Program-made: the position numbers and the translations under genes
Assembly: GCF_963678635.1 (NCBI RefSeq)
Contig: NC_087066.1
Location: 68,492,620 to 68,556,619 of the forward strand
DNA: 64,000 bases
Source of the DNA: Symsagittifera roscoffensis
Taxonomy: Eukaryota > Xenacoelomorpha > Acoela > Convolutidae
Direction: 5' to 3'
Shown here: positions 1 to 14,559 of the stretch, piece after piece
Layout: each line of letters begins with the position of its first letter
Position numbering within the stretch: position 1 is the first letter of the stretch
Notes under the pieces: generated by a model
Databases searched by the model: none
What the model was told of the DNA's origin: nothing
The model's input: the letters and a program-made list of their open reading frames with translations, nothing else

Positions 1-2049
1 TGATGCAAATGATGAAAGACGTAATCGAGCTCGCTCAAAAATACCACACTAAGGTTTCTCACCGTAATAAGCTACGGAAACTATCTCTTCTCCTAGCTGA
101 TGCAAATGTTGAAAGACGTAATCGAGCTCGCGCAAAAATACCACACTAAGGTTTCTCACCGCAATAAACTACGGAAACTATCTCTTCTCCTAGCTGATGC
201 AAATGTTGACAGACGTAATCGAGCTCGCGCAAAAATACCACACCAAGGTTTCTCACCGCAATAAACTACGGAAACTATCTCTTCTACTAGCTGATGCAAA
301 TGTTGAAAGACGTAATCGAGCTCGCGCAAAAATACCACACTAAGGTTTCTCACCGCAATAAACTACGGAAACTATCTCTTCTCCTAGCTGATGCAAAGTT
401 GAAAGACGTAATCGAGCTCGCGCAAAAATACCACACTAAGGTTTCTCACCGCAATAAACTACGGAAACTATCTCTTCTCCTAGCTGATGCAAATGTTGAA
501 AGATGTAATCGAGCTCGCGCAAAAATACCACACTAAGGTTTCTCACCGCAATAAACTACGGAAACTATCTCTTCTCCTAGCTGATGCAAATGTTGAAAGA
601 CGTAATCGAGCTCGCGCAAAAATATCACACTAAGGTTTCTCACCGCAATAAATTACGGAAACTATCTCTTCTCCTAGCTGATGCAAATGTTGAAAGACGT
701 AATCGAGCTCGCGCAAAAATACCACATTAAGGTTTCTCACCGCAATAAACTACGGAAACTATCTCTTCTCCTAGCTGATGCAAATGTTGACAGACGTAAT
801 CGAGCTCGCGCAAAAATACCACACTAAGGTTTCTCACCGCAATAAACTACGGAAACTATCTCTTCTACTAGCTGATGCAAATGTTGAAAGACGTAATCGA
901 GCTCGCGCAAAAATACCACACTAAGGTTTCTCAACACAATAAACTACGGAAACTATCTCTTCTCCTAGCTGATGCAAATGTTGAAAGACGTAATCGAGCT
1001 CGCGCAAAAATACCACACTAATGTTTCTCACCGCAATAAACTACGGAAACTATCTCTTCTCCTATCTGATGCAAATGTTGAAAGACGTAATCGAGCTCGC
1101 GCAAAAATACCACACTAAGGTTTCTCACCGCAATAAACTACGGAAACTATCTCTTCTCCTAGCTGATGCAAATGTTGAAAGACGTAATCGAGCTCGCGCA
1201 AAAATACCACACTAAGGTTTCTCACAGCAATAAACTACGGAAACTATCTCTTCTCCTAGCTGATGCAAATGTTGAAAGAGGTAATCGAGCTTGCGCAAAA
1301 ATACCACACTTAAGAATCTCACCGCAATTAAATTGCGGAAACTATCTCTTCTCCTAGCTGATGCAAATGTTGAAAGACGTTATCGAGCTCGCGCAAAAAT
1401 ACCACACTAAGTTTTCTCACCGCAATTAACTACGGAAACTATCTCTTCTCCTAGCTGATGCAAATGTTGAAAGACGTAATCGAGCTCGCGCAAAAATACC
1501 ACACCAAGGTTTCTCACCGCAATAAACTACGGAAACTATCTCTTCTCCTAGCTGATGCAAATGTTGAAAGACGTAATCGAGCTCGCGCAAAAATACCACA
1601 CTAAGGTTTCACACCGCAATAAACTACGGAAACTATCTCTTCTCCTAGCTGATGCAAATGTTGAAAGACGTAATCGAGCTCCCGCAAAAATACCACACTA
1701 ATGTTTCTCACCGCAATAAACTACGGAAACTATCTCTTCTCCTAGCTGATGCAAATGTTGAAAGACGTAATCGAGCTCGCGCAAAAATACCACACTAAGG
1801 TTTCTCACCGCAATAAACTACGGAAACTATCTCTTCTCCTAGCTGATGCAAATGTTGAAAGACGTAATCGAGCTTGCGCAAAAATACCACACTAAAGTTT
1901 CTCACCGCAATTAAACTACGGAAACTATCTCTTCTCCTAGCTGATGCAAATGTTGAAAGACGTAATCGAGCTCGCGCAAAAATACCACACTAAGTTTTCT
2001 CACCGCAATAAACTACGGAAACTATCTCTTCTCCTAGCTGATGCAAATG

Positions 2050-3620
2050 TTGAAAGACGTAATCGAGCTCGCGCAAAAATACCACACTAAGGTTTCTCAC
2101 CGCAATAAACTACGGAAACTATCTCTTCTCCTAGCTGATGCAAATGTTGAAAGACGTAATCGAGCTTGCGCAAAAATACCACACTAAAGTTTCTCACCGC
2201 AATTAAACTACGGAAACTATCTCTTCTCCTAGCTGATGCAAATGTTGAAAGACGTAATCGAGCTCGCGCAAAAATACCACACTAAGTTTTCTCACCGCAA
2301 TAAACTACGGAAACTATCTCTTCTCCTAGCTGATGCAAATGTTGAAAGACGTAATCGAGCTCGCGCAAAAATACCACACCAAGGTTTCTCACCGCAATAA
2401 ACTACGGAAACTATCTCTTCTCCTAGCTGATGCAAATGTTGAAAGACGTAATCGAGCTCGCGCAAAAATACCACACTAAGGTTTTTCACCGCAATAAACT
2501 ACGGAAACAATCTCTTCTCCTAGCTGATGCAAATGTTGTAAGACGTAATCGAGCTCGCGCAAAAATACCACACTAAGATTTCTCACCGCAATAAACTACG
2601 GAAACTATCTCTTCTCCCAGCTGATGCATATGTTGAAAGACGTAATCGAGCTCGCACAAAAATACGACACTAAGGTTTCTCACCGCAATAAATTACGGAA
2701 ACTATCTCTTCTCCTAGCTGATGCAAATGTTGAAAGACGTAATCGAGCTCGCGCAAAAATACCACACTAAGCTTTCTCACCGCAATAAACTACGGAAACT
2801 ATCTCTTCTTCTAGCTGATGCAAATGTTGAAAGACGTAATCGAGCTCGCGCAAAAATACCACACTAAGGTTTCTCACCGCAATAAACTACGGAAACTATC
2901 TCTTCTCCTAGCTGATGCAAATGTTGAAAGACGTAATCGAGCTTGCGCAAAAATACCACACTAAAGTTTCTCACCGCAATTAAACTACGGAAACTATCTC
3001 TTCTCCTAGCTGATGCAAATGTTGAAAGACGTAATCGAGCTCGCGCAAAAATACCACACTAAGTTTTCTCACCGCAATAAACTACGGAAACTATCTCTTC
3101 TCCTAGCTGATGCAAATGTTGAAAGACGTAATCGAGCTCGCGCAAAAATACCACACCAAGGTTTCTCACCGCAATAAACTACGGAAACTATCTCTTCTCC
3201 TAGCTGATGCAAATGTTGAAAGACGTAATCGAGCTCGCGCAAAAATACCACACTAAGGTTTTTCACCGCAATAAACTACGGAAACAATCTCTTCTCCTAG
3301 CTGATGCAAATGTTGTAAGACGTAATCGAGCTCGCGCAAAAATACCACACTAAGATTTCTCACCGCAATAAACTACGGAAACTATCTCTTCTCCCAGCTG
3401 ATGCATATGTTGAAAGACGTAATCGAGCTCGCACAAAAATACGACACTAAGGTTTCTCACCGCAATAAACTACGGAAACTATCTCTTCTCCTAGCTGATG
3501 CAAATGTTGACAGACGTAATCCAGCTCGCGCAAAAATACCACACTAAGGTTTCTCACCGCAATAAACTACGGTAACTATCTCTTCTACTAGCTGATGCAA
3601 ATGTTGAAAGACGTAATCGA
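2050..3620. repeat. Higher-order repeat inside the satellite: 777-bp tandem duplication
   Basis: A block of eight monomers (777 bp = 8 x 97 + 1, because it includes one 98-bp unit) is repeated back to back. The same ordered variants (GAGCTTGCGC, GCAATTAAAC, AAGTTTTCTC, GGAAACAATC, ATGCATATGTTG) occur at 2160-2670 and again 777 bp later. A related copy of the series lies near 7860-8400, about 4.95 kb (51 monomers) further on, which indicates large-scale copying of the array. Confidence 0.85.
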
Positions 3621-6600
3621 GCTCGCGCAAAAAAACCACACTAAGGTTTCTCACCGCAATAAACTACGGAAACTATCTCTTCTCCTAGCTGATGCAAATG
3701 TTGAAAGACGTAATCGAGCTCGCGCAAAAATACCACACTAAGGTTTCTCACCGCAATAAACTACGGAAACTATCTCTTCTCCTAGCTGATGCAAATGTTG
3801 AAAGACGTAATCGAGCTCGCGCAAAAATACCACACTAAGGTTTCTCACCGCAATAAACTACGGAAACTATCTGTTCTCCTAGCTGATGCAAATGTTGAAA
3901 GACGTAATCGAGCTCTCGCAAAAATACCACACTAAGGTTTCTCACCGCAATAAACTACGGAAACTATCTCTTCTCCTAGCTGATGCAAATGTTGAAAGAC
4001 GTAATCGAGCTCGCGCAAAAATACCACACTAAGGTTTCTCACCGCAATAAACTACGGAATTTATCTCTTCTCCTAGCTGATGCAAATGTTGAAAGACGTA
4101 ATCGAGCTCGCGCAAAAATACCACACTAAGGTTTCTCACCGCAATAAACTACGGAAACTATCTCTTCACCTAGCTGATGCAAATGTTGAAAGACGTAATC
4201 GAGCTCGCGCAAAAATACCACACTAAGGTTTCTCACCGCAATAAACTACGGAAACTATCTCTTCTCCTAGCTGATGCAAATGTTGAAAGACGTAATCGAG
4301 CTCGCGCAAAAATACCACACTAAGGTTTCTCACCGCAATAAACTACGGAATTTATCTCTTCTCCTAGCTGATGCAAATGTTGAAAGACGTAATCGAGCTC
4401 GCGCAAAAATACCACACTAAGGTTTCTAACAGCAATAAACTACGGAAACTATCTCTTCTCCTAGCTGATGCAAATGTTGAAAGACGTAATCGAGCTCGCG
4501 CAAAAATACCACACTAAGTTTTCTCACCGCAATAAACTACGGAAACTATCTCTTCTCCTAATTGATGCAAATGTTGAAAGACGTAATCGAGCTCGCGCAA
4601 AAATACCACACTAAGGTTTCTCACCGCAATAAACTACGGAAACTATCTCTTCTCCTAGCTGATGCAAATGATGAAAGACGTAATCGAGCTCGCGCAAAAA
4701 TACCACACTAAGGTTTCTCGCCGCAATAAACTACGGAAACTATCTCTTCTCCGAGCTGATGCAAATGTTGAAAGACGTAATCGAGCACGCGCAAAAATAC
4801 CACACTAAGGTTTCTCACCGCAATAAACTACGGAAACTATCTCTTCTCCTAGCTGATGCAAATGTTGAAAGACGTAATCGAGCTCGCGCAAAAATACCAC
4901 ACTAAGGTTTCTCACCGCAATAAACTACGGAATTTATCTCTTCTCCTAGCTGATGCAAATGTTGAAAGACGTAATCGAGCTCGCGCAAAAATACCACACT
5001 AAGGTTTCTCACCGCAATAAACTACGGAAACTATCTCTTCACCTAGCTGATGCAAATGTTGAAAGACGTAATCGAGCTCGCGCAAAAATACCACACTAAG
5101 GTTTCTCACCGCAATAAACTACGGAAACTATCTCTTCTCCTAGCTGATGCAAATGTTGAAAGACGTAATCGAGCTCGCGCAAAAATACCACACTAAGGTT
5201 TCTCACCGCAATAAACTACGGAAACTATCTCTTCTCCTAGCTGATGCAAATGTTGAAAGACGTAATCGAGCTCGCGCAAAAATACCACACTAAGGTTTCT
5301 AACAGCAATAAACTACGGAAACTATCTCTTCTCCTAGCTGATGCAAATGTTGAAAGACGTAATCGAGCTCGCGCAAAAATACCACACTAAGTTTTCTCAC
5401 CGCAATAAACTACGGAAACTATCTCTTCTCCTAATTGATGCAAATGTTGAAAGACGTAATCGAGCTCGCTCAAAAATACCACACTAAGGTTTCTCACCGC
5501 AATAAACTACGGAATTTATCTCTTCTCCTAGCTGATGCAAATGTTGAAAGACGTAATCGAGCTCGCGCAAAAATACCACACTAAGGTTTCTCACCGCAAT
5601 AAACTACGGAAACTATCTCTTCACCTAGCTGATGCAAATGCTGAAAGACGTAATCGAGCTCGCGCAAAAATACCACACTAAGGTTTCTCACCGCAATAAA
5701 CTACGGAAACTATCTCTTCTCCTAGCTGATGCAAATGTTGAAAGACGTAATCGAGCTCGCGCAAAAATACCACACTAAGGTTTCTCACCGCAATAAACTA
5801 CGGAAACTATCTCTTCTCCTAGCTGATGCAAATGTTGAAAGACGTAATCGAGCTCGCGCAAAAATACCACACTAAGGTTTCTAACAGCAATAAACTACGG
5901 AAACTATCTCTTCTCCTAGCTGATGCAAATGTTGAAAGACGTAATCGAGCTCGCGCAAAAATACCACACTAAGTTTTCTCACCGCAATAAACTACGGAAA
6001 CTATCTCTTCTCCTAATTGATGCAAATGTTGAAAGACGTAATCGAGCTCGCTCAAAAATACCACACTAAGGTTTCTCACCGCAATAAACTACGGAAACTA
6101 TCTCTTCTCCTAGCTGATGCAAATGATGAAAGACGTAATCGAGCTCGCGCAAAAATACCACACTAAGGTTTCTCGCCGCAATAAACTACGGAAACTATCT
6201 CTTCTCCGAGCTGATGCAAATGTTGAAAGACGTAATCGAGCACGCGCAAAAATACCACACTAAGGTTTCTCACCGCAATAAACTACGGAAACTATCTCTT
6301 CTCCTAGCTGATGCAAATGTTGAAAGACGTAATCGAGCTCGCGCAAAAATACCACACTAAGGTTTCTCATCGCAATAAACTACGGAAACTATTTCTTCTC
6401 CTAGCTGATGCAAATGTTGAAAGACGTAATCGAGCTCGCGCAAAAATACCACACTAAGGTTTCTCACCGCAATAAACTACGGAAACTATCTCTTCTCCTA
6501 GCTGATGCAAATGTTGAAAGACGTAATCGAGCTCGCGCAAAAATACCACACTAGGGTTTCTCACCGTAATAAACTACGGAAACTATCTCTTCTCCTAGCT

Positions 6601-9600
6601 GATGCAAATGTTGAAAGACGTAATCGAGCTCGCGCAAAAATACCACACTAAGGTTTCTCACCGCAATAAACTACGGAAACTATCCCTTTTCCCAGCTGAT
6701 GCAAATGTTGAAACACGTAATCGAGCTCGCGCAAAAATACCACACTAGGGTTTCTCACCGTAATAAACTACGGAAACTATCTCTTCTCCTAGCTGATGCA
6801 AATGTTGAAAGACGTAATCGAGCTCGCGCAAAAATACCACACTAAGTTTTCTCACCGCAATTAACTACGGAAACTATCTCTTCTCCTAGCTGATGCAAAT
6901 GTTGAAAGACGTAATCGAGCTCGCGCAAAAATACCACACTAAGGTTTCTCACCGCAATAAACTACGGAAACTATCTCTTCTCCTAGCTGATGCAAATGTT
7001 GAAAGACGTAATCGAGCTCGCGCAAAAATACCACACTAGGGTTTCTCACCGTAATAAACTACGGAAACTATCTCTTCTCCTAGCTGATGCAAATGTTGAA
7101 AGACGTAATCGAGCTCGCGCAAAAATACCACACTAAGTTTTCTCACCGCAATTAACTACGGAAACTATCTCTTCTCCTAGCTGATACAAATGTTGAAAGA
7201 AGTAATCGAGCTCGCGCAAAAATACCACACCAAGGTTTCTCACCGCAATAAACTACGGAAACTATCTCTTCTCCTAGCTGATGCAAATGTTGAAAGACGT
7301 AATCGAGCTCGCGCAAAAATACCACACTAAGGTTTCACACCGCAATAAACTACGGAAACTATCTCTTCTCCTAGCTGATGCAAATGTTGAAAGACGTAAT
7401 CGAGCTCGCGCAAAAATACCACACTAATGTTTCTCACCGCAATAAACTACGGAAACTATCTCTTCTCCTAGCTGATGCAAATGTTGAAAAACGTAATCGA
7501 GCTCGCGCAAAAATACCACACTAAGGTTTCTCACCGCAATAAACTACGGAAACTATCTCTTCTCCTAGCTGATGCAAATGTTGAAAGACGTAATCGAGCT
7601 TGCGCAAAAATACCACACTAAAGTTTCTCACCGCAATTAAACTACGGAAACTATCTCTTCTCCTAGCTGATGCAAATGTTGAAAGACGTAATCGAGCTCG
7701 CGCAAAAATACCACACTAAGTTTTCTCACCGCAATAAACTACGGAAACTATCTCTTCTCCTAGCTGATGCAAATGTTGAAAGACGTAATCGAGCTCGCGC
7801 AAAAATACCACACTAAGGTTTCTCACCGCAATAAACTACGGAAACTATCTCTTCTCCTAGCTGATGCAAATGTTGAAAGACGTAATCGAGCTTGCGCAAA
7901 AATACCACACTAAAGTTTCTCACCGCAATTAAACTACGGAAACTATCTCTTCTCCTAGCTGATGCAAATGTTGAAAGACGTAATCGAGCTCGCGCAAAAA
8001 CACCACACTAAGTTTTCTCACCGCAATAAACTACGGAAACTATCTCTTCTCCTAGCTGATGCAAATGTTGAAAGACGTAATCGAGCTCGCGCAAAAATAC
8101 CACACCAAGGTTTCTCACCGCAATAAACTACGGAAACTATCTCTTCTCCTAGCTGATGCAAATGTTGAAAGACGTAATCGAGCTCGCGCAAAAATACCAC
8201 ACTAAGGTTTCTCACCGCAATAAACTACGGAAACAATCTCTTCTCCTAGCTGATGCAAATGTTGTAAGACGTAATCGAGCTCGCGCAAAAATACCACACT
8301 AAGATTTCTCACCGCAATAAACTACGGAAACTATCTCTTCTCCCAGCTGATGCATATGTTGAAAGACGTAATCGAGCTCGCACAAAAATACGACACTAAG
8401 GTTTCTCACCGCAATAAACTACGGAAACTATCTCTTCTCCTAGCTGATGCAAACGTTGAAAGACGTAATCGAGCTCGCGCAAAAATACCACACTAAGGTT
8501 TCTCACCGTAATAAGCTACGGAAACTATCTCTTCTCCTAGCTGATGCAAATGTTGAAAGACGTAATCGAGCTCGCGTAAAAATACCACACTAAGGTTTCT
8601 CACCGCAATAAACTACGGAAACTATCTCTTCTCCTAGCTGATGCAAATGTTGACAGACGTAATCCAGCTCGCGCAAAAATACCACACTAAGGTTTCTCAC
8701 TGCAATAAACTACGGTAACTATCTCTTCTACTAGCTGATGCAAATGTTGAAAGACGTAATCGAGCTCGCGCAAAAAAACCACACTAAGGTTTCTCACCGC
8801 AATAAACTACGGAAACTATCTCTTCTCCTAGCTGATGCAAATGTTGAAAGACGTAATCGAGCTCGCGCAAAAATACCACACTAAGGTTTCTCACCGCAAT
8901 AAACTACGGAAACTATCTCTTCTCCTAGCTGATGCAAATGTTGAAAGACGTAATTGAGCTCGCGCAAAAATACCACACTAAGGTTTCTCACCGCAATAAA
9001 CTACGGAAACTATCTGTTCTCCTAGCTGATGCAAATGTTGAAAGACGTAATCGAGCTCTCGCAAAAATACCACACTAAGGTTTCTCACCGCAATAAACTA
9101 CGGAAACTATCTCTTCTCCTAGCTGATGCAAATGTTGAAAGACGTAATCGAGCTCGCGCAAAAATACCACACTAAGGTTTCTCACCGCAATAAACTACGG
9201 AATTTATCTCTTCTCCTAGCTGATGCAAATGTTGAAAGACGTAATCGAGCTCGCGCAAAAATACCACACTAAGGTTTCTCACCGCAATAAACTACGGAAA
9301 CTATCTCTTCACCTAGCTGATGCAAATGTTGAAAGACGTAATCGAGCTCGCGCAAAAATACCACACTAAGGTTTCTCACCGCAATAAACTACGGAAACTA
9401 TCTCTTCTCCTAGCTGATGCAAATGTTGAAAGACGTAATCGAGCTCGCGCAAAAATACCACACTAAGGTTTCTCACCGCAATAAACTACGGAAACTATCT
9501 CTTCTCCTAGCTGATGCAAATGTTGAAAGACGTAATCGAGCTCGCGCAAAAATACCACACTAAGGTTTCTCACCGCAATAAACTACGGAAACTATCTCTT

Positions 9601-12600
9601 CTCCTAGCTGATGCAAATGGTGAAAGACGTAATCGAGCTCGCGCAAAAATACCACACTAAGTTTTCTCACCGCAATAAACTACGGAAACTATCTCTTCTC
9701 CTAATTGATGCAAATGTTGAAAGACGTAATCGAGCTCGCGCAAAAATACCACACTAAGGTTTCTCACCGCAATAAACTACGGAAACTATCTCTTCTCCTA
9801 GCTGATGCAAATGATGAAAGACGTAATCGAGCTCGCGCAAAAATACCACACTAAGGTTTCTCGCCGCAATAAACTACGGAAACTATCTCTTCTCCGAGCT
9901 GATGCAAATGTTGAAAGACGTAATCGAGCACGCGCAAAAATACCACACTAAGGTTTCTCACCGCAATAAACTACGGAAACTATCTCTTCTCCTAGCTGAT
10001 GCAAATGTTGAAAGACGTAATCGAGCTCGCGCAAAAATACCACACTAAGGTTTCTCACCGCAATAAACTACGGAATTTATCTCTTCTCCTAGCTGATGCA
10101 AATGTTGAAAGACGTAATCGAGCTCGCGTAAAAATACCACACTAAGGTTTCTCACCGCAATAAACTACGGAAACTATCTCTTCACCTAGCTGATGCAAAT
10201 GTTGAAAGACGTAATCGAGCTCGCGCAAAAATACCACACTAAGGTTTCTCACCGCAATAAACTACGGAAACTATCTCTTCTCCTAGCTGATGCAAATGTT
10301 GAAAGACGTAATCGAGCTCGCGCAAAAATACCACACTAAGGTTTCTCACCGCAATAAACTACGGAAACTATCTCTTCTCCTAGCTGATGCAAATGTTGAA
10401 AGACGTAATCGAGCTCGCGCAAAAATACCACACTAAGGTTTCTAACAGCAATAAACTACGGAAACTATCTCTTCTCCTAGCTGATGCAAATGTTGAAAGA
10501 CGTAATCGAACTCGCGCAAAAATACCACACTAAGTTTTCTCACCGCAATAAACTACGGAAACTATCTCTTCTCCTAATTGATGCAAATGTTGAAAGACGT
10601 AATCGAGCTCGCGCAAAAATACCACACTAAGGTTTCTCACCGCAATAAACTACGGAAACTATCTCTTCTCCTAGCTGATGCAAATGATGAAAGACGTAAT
10701 CGAGCTCGCGCAAAAATACCACACTAAGGTTTCTCGCCGCAATAAACTACGGAAACTATCTCTTCTCCGAGCTGATGCAAATGTTGAAAGACGTAATCGA
10801 GCACGCGCAAAAATACCACACTAAGGTTTCTCACCGCAATAAACTGCGGAAACTATCTCTTCTCCTAGCTGATGCAAATGTTGAAAGACGTAATCGAGCT
10901 CGCGCAAAAATACCACACTAAGGTTTCTCATCGCAATAAACTACGGAAACTATTTCTTCTCCTAGCTGATGCAAATGTTGAAAGACGTAATCGAGCTCGC
11001 GCAAAAATACCACACTAAGGTTTCTCACCGCAATAAACTACGGAAACTATCTCTTCTCCTAGCTGATGCAAATGTTGAAAGACGTAATCGAGCTCGCGCA
11101 AAAATACCACACTAGGGTTTCTCACCGTAATAAACTACGGAAACTATCTCTTCTCCTAGCTGATGCAAATGTTGAAAGACGTAATCGAGCTCGCGCAAAA
11201 ATACCACACTAAGGTTTCTCACCGCAATAAACTACGGAAACTATCCATTTTCCCAGCTGATGCAAATGTTGAAACACGTAATCGAGCTCGCGCAAAAATA
11301 CCACACTAAGGTTTCTCACCGCAATAAACTACGGAAACTATCTCTTCTCCTAGCTGATGCAAATGTTGAAAGACGTAATCGAGCTCGCGCAAAAATACCA
11401 CACTAAGGTTTCTCACCGCAATAAACTACGGACACTATCTCTTCTCCGAGCTGATGCAAATGTTGAAAGACGTAATCGAGCACGCGCAAAAATACCACAC
11501 TAAGGTTTCTCACCGCAATAAACTGCGGAAACTATCTCTTCTCCTAGCTGATGCAAATGTTGAAAGACGTAATCGAGCTCGCGCAAAAATACCACACTAA
11601 GGTTTCTCATCGCAATAAACTACGGAAACTATTTCTTCTCCTAGCTGATGCAAATGTTGAAAGACGTAATCGAGCTCGCGCAAAAATACCACACTAAGGT
11701 TTCTCACCGCAATAAACTACGGAAACTATCTCTTCTCCTAGCTGATGCAAATGTTGAAAGACGTAATCGAGCTCGCGCAAAAATACCACACTAGGGTTTC
11801 TCACCGTAATAAACTACGGAAACTATCTCTTCTCCTAGCTGATGCAAATGTTGAAAGACGTAATCGAGCTCGCGCAAAAATACCACACTAAGGTTTCTCA
11901 CCGCAATAAACTACGGAAACTATCCCTTTTCCCAGCTGATGCAAATGTTGAAACACGTAATCGAGCTCGCGCAAAAATACCACACTAAGGTTTCTCACCG
12001 CAATAAACTACGGAAACTATCTCTTCTCCTAGCTGATGCAAATGTTGAAAGACGTAATCGAGCTCGCGCAAAAATACCACACTAAGGTTTCTCACCGCAA
12101 AAAACTACGGACACTATCTCTTCTCCTAGCTGATGCAAATGTTGAAAGACGTAATCGAGCTCGCGCAAAAATACCACACTAAGTTTTCTCACCGCAATAA
12201 ACTACGGAAACTATCTCTTCTCCTAATTGATGCAAATGTTGAAAGACGTAATCGAGCTCGCGCAAAAATACCACACTAAGGTTTCTCACCGCAATAAACT
12301 ACGGAAACTATCTCTTCTCCTAGCTGATGCAAATGATGAAAGACGTAATCGAGCTCGCGCAAAAATACCACACTAAGGTTTCTCGCCGCAATAAACTACG
12401 GAAACTATCTCTTCTCCGAGCTGATGCAAATGTTGAAAGACGTAATCGAGCACGCGCAAAAATACCACACTAAGGTTTCTCACCGCAATAAACTGCGGAA
12501 ACTATCTCTTCTCCTAGCTGATGCAAATGTTGAAAGACGTAATCGAGCTCGCGCAAAAATACCACACTAAGGTTTCTCATCGCAATAAACTACGGAAACT

Positions 12601-14559
12601 ATTTCTTCTCCTAGCTGATGCAAATGTTGAAAGACGTAATCGAGCTCGCGAAAAAATACCACACTAAGGTTTCTCACCGCAATAAACTACGGAAACTATC
12701 TCTTCTCCTAGCTGATGCAAATGTTGAAAGACGTAATCGAGCTCGCGCAAAAATACCACACTAGGGTTTCTCACCGTAATAAACTACGGAAACTATCTCT
12801 TCTCCTAGCTGATGCAAATGTTGAAAGACGTAATCGAGCTCGCGCAAAAATACCACACTAAGGTTTCTCACCGCAATAAACTACGGAAACTATCCCTTTT
12901 CCCAGCTGATGCAAATGTTGAAACACGTAATCGAGCTCGCGCAAAAATACCACACTAAGGTTTCTCACCGCAATAAACTACGGAAACTATCTCTTCTCCT
13001 AGCTGATGCAAATGTTGAAAGACGTAATCGAGCTCGCGCAAAAATACCACACTAAGGTTTCTCACCGCAATAAACTACGGACACTATCTCTTCTCCTAGC
13101 TGATGCAAATGTTGAAAGACGTAATCGAGCTCGCGCAAAAATACCACACTAAGGTTTCTCACCGCAATAAACTACGGAAACTATCTCTTCTCCTAGCTGA
13201 TGCAAATGGTGAAAGACGTAATCGAGCTCGCGCAAAAATACCACACTAAGGTTTTTCACCGCAATAAACTACGGAAACTATCTCTTTTCCTAGCTGATGC
13301 AAAAGTTGAAAGACGTAATCGAGCTCGCGCAAAAATACCACACTAAGGTTTCTCACCGCAATAAACTACGGAAACTACCTCTTCTCCTAGCTGATGCAAA
13401 TGTCGAAAGACGAAATCGAGCTCGCGCAAAAATACCACACTAAGGTTTCTCACCGCAATAAACTACGGAAACTATCTCTTCTCCTAGCTGATGCAAATGT
13501 TGAAAGACGTAATCGAGCTCGCGCAAAAATACCACACTAAGGTTTCTCACCGCAATAAACTACGGAAACTATCTCTTTTCCTAGCTGATGCAAAAGTTGA
13601 AAGACGTAATCGAGCTCGCGCAAAAATACCACACTAAGGTTTCTCACCGCAATAAACTACGGAAACTACCTCTTCTCCTAGCTGATGCAAATGTCGAAAG
13701 ACGTAATCGAGCTCGCGCAAAAATACCACACTAAGGTTTCTCACCGCAATAAACTACGGAAACTATCTCTTCTCCTAGCTGATGCAAATGTTGAAAGACG
13801 TAATCGAGCTCGCGCAAAAATACCACACTAAGGTTTCTCACCGCAATAAACTACGGAAACTATCTCTTCTCCTATCTGATGCAAATGATGAAAGACGTAA
13901 TTGAGCTCGCGCAAAAATACCACACTAAGGTTTCTCACCGCAATAAACTACGGAAACTATCTCTTCTCCTAGCTGATGCAAATGTTGAAAGACGTAATGA
14001 AGCTCGCGCAAAAATACCACACTAAGGCTTCTCACCGCAATAAACTACGGAAACTATCTCTTCTCCTAGCTGATGCAAATGTTGAAAGACGTAATCGAGC
14101 TCGCGCAAAATTACCACACTATGGTTTCTCACCGCAATAAACTACGGAAACTATCTCTTCTCCTAGCTGATGCAAATGTTGAAAGACGTAATCAAGCTCG
14201 CGCAAAAATAACACACTATGGTTTCTCACCGCAATAAACTACGGAAACTATCTCTTCTCCTAGCTGATGCAAATGTTGAAAGACGTAATCGAGCTCGCGC
14301 AAAAATACCACACTAAGATTTCTCACCGCAATAAACTACGGAAACTATCTCTTCTCCTAGCTGATGCAAATGTTGAAAGACGTAATCGAGCTCGCGCAAA
14401 AATACCACACTAAGGTTTCTCACCGCAATAAACTACGGAAACTATCTCTTCTCCTAGCTGATGCAAATGATGAAAGAAGTAATCGAGCTCGCGCAAAAAT
14501 ACCACACTAAGGTTTCTCACCGCAATAAACTACGGAAACTATCTCTTCTCCTAGCTGAT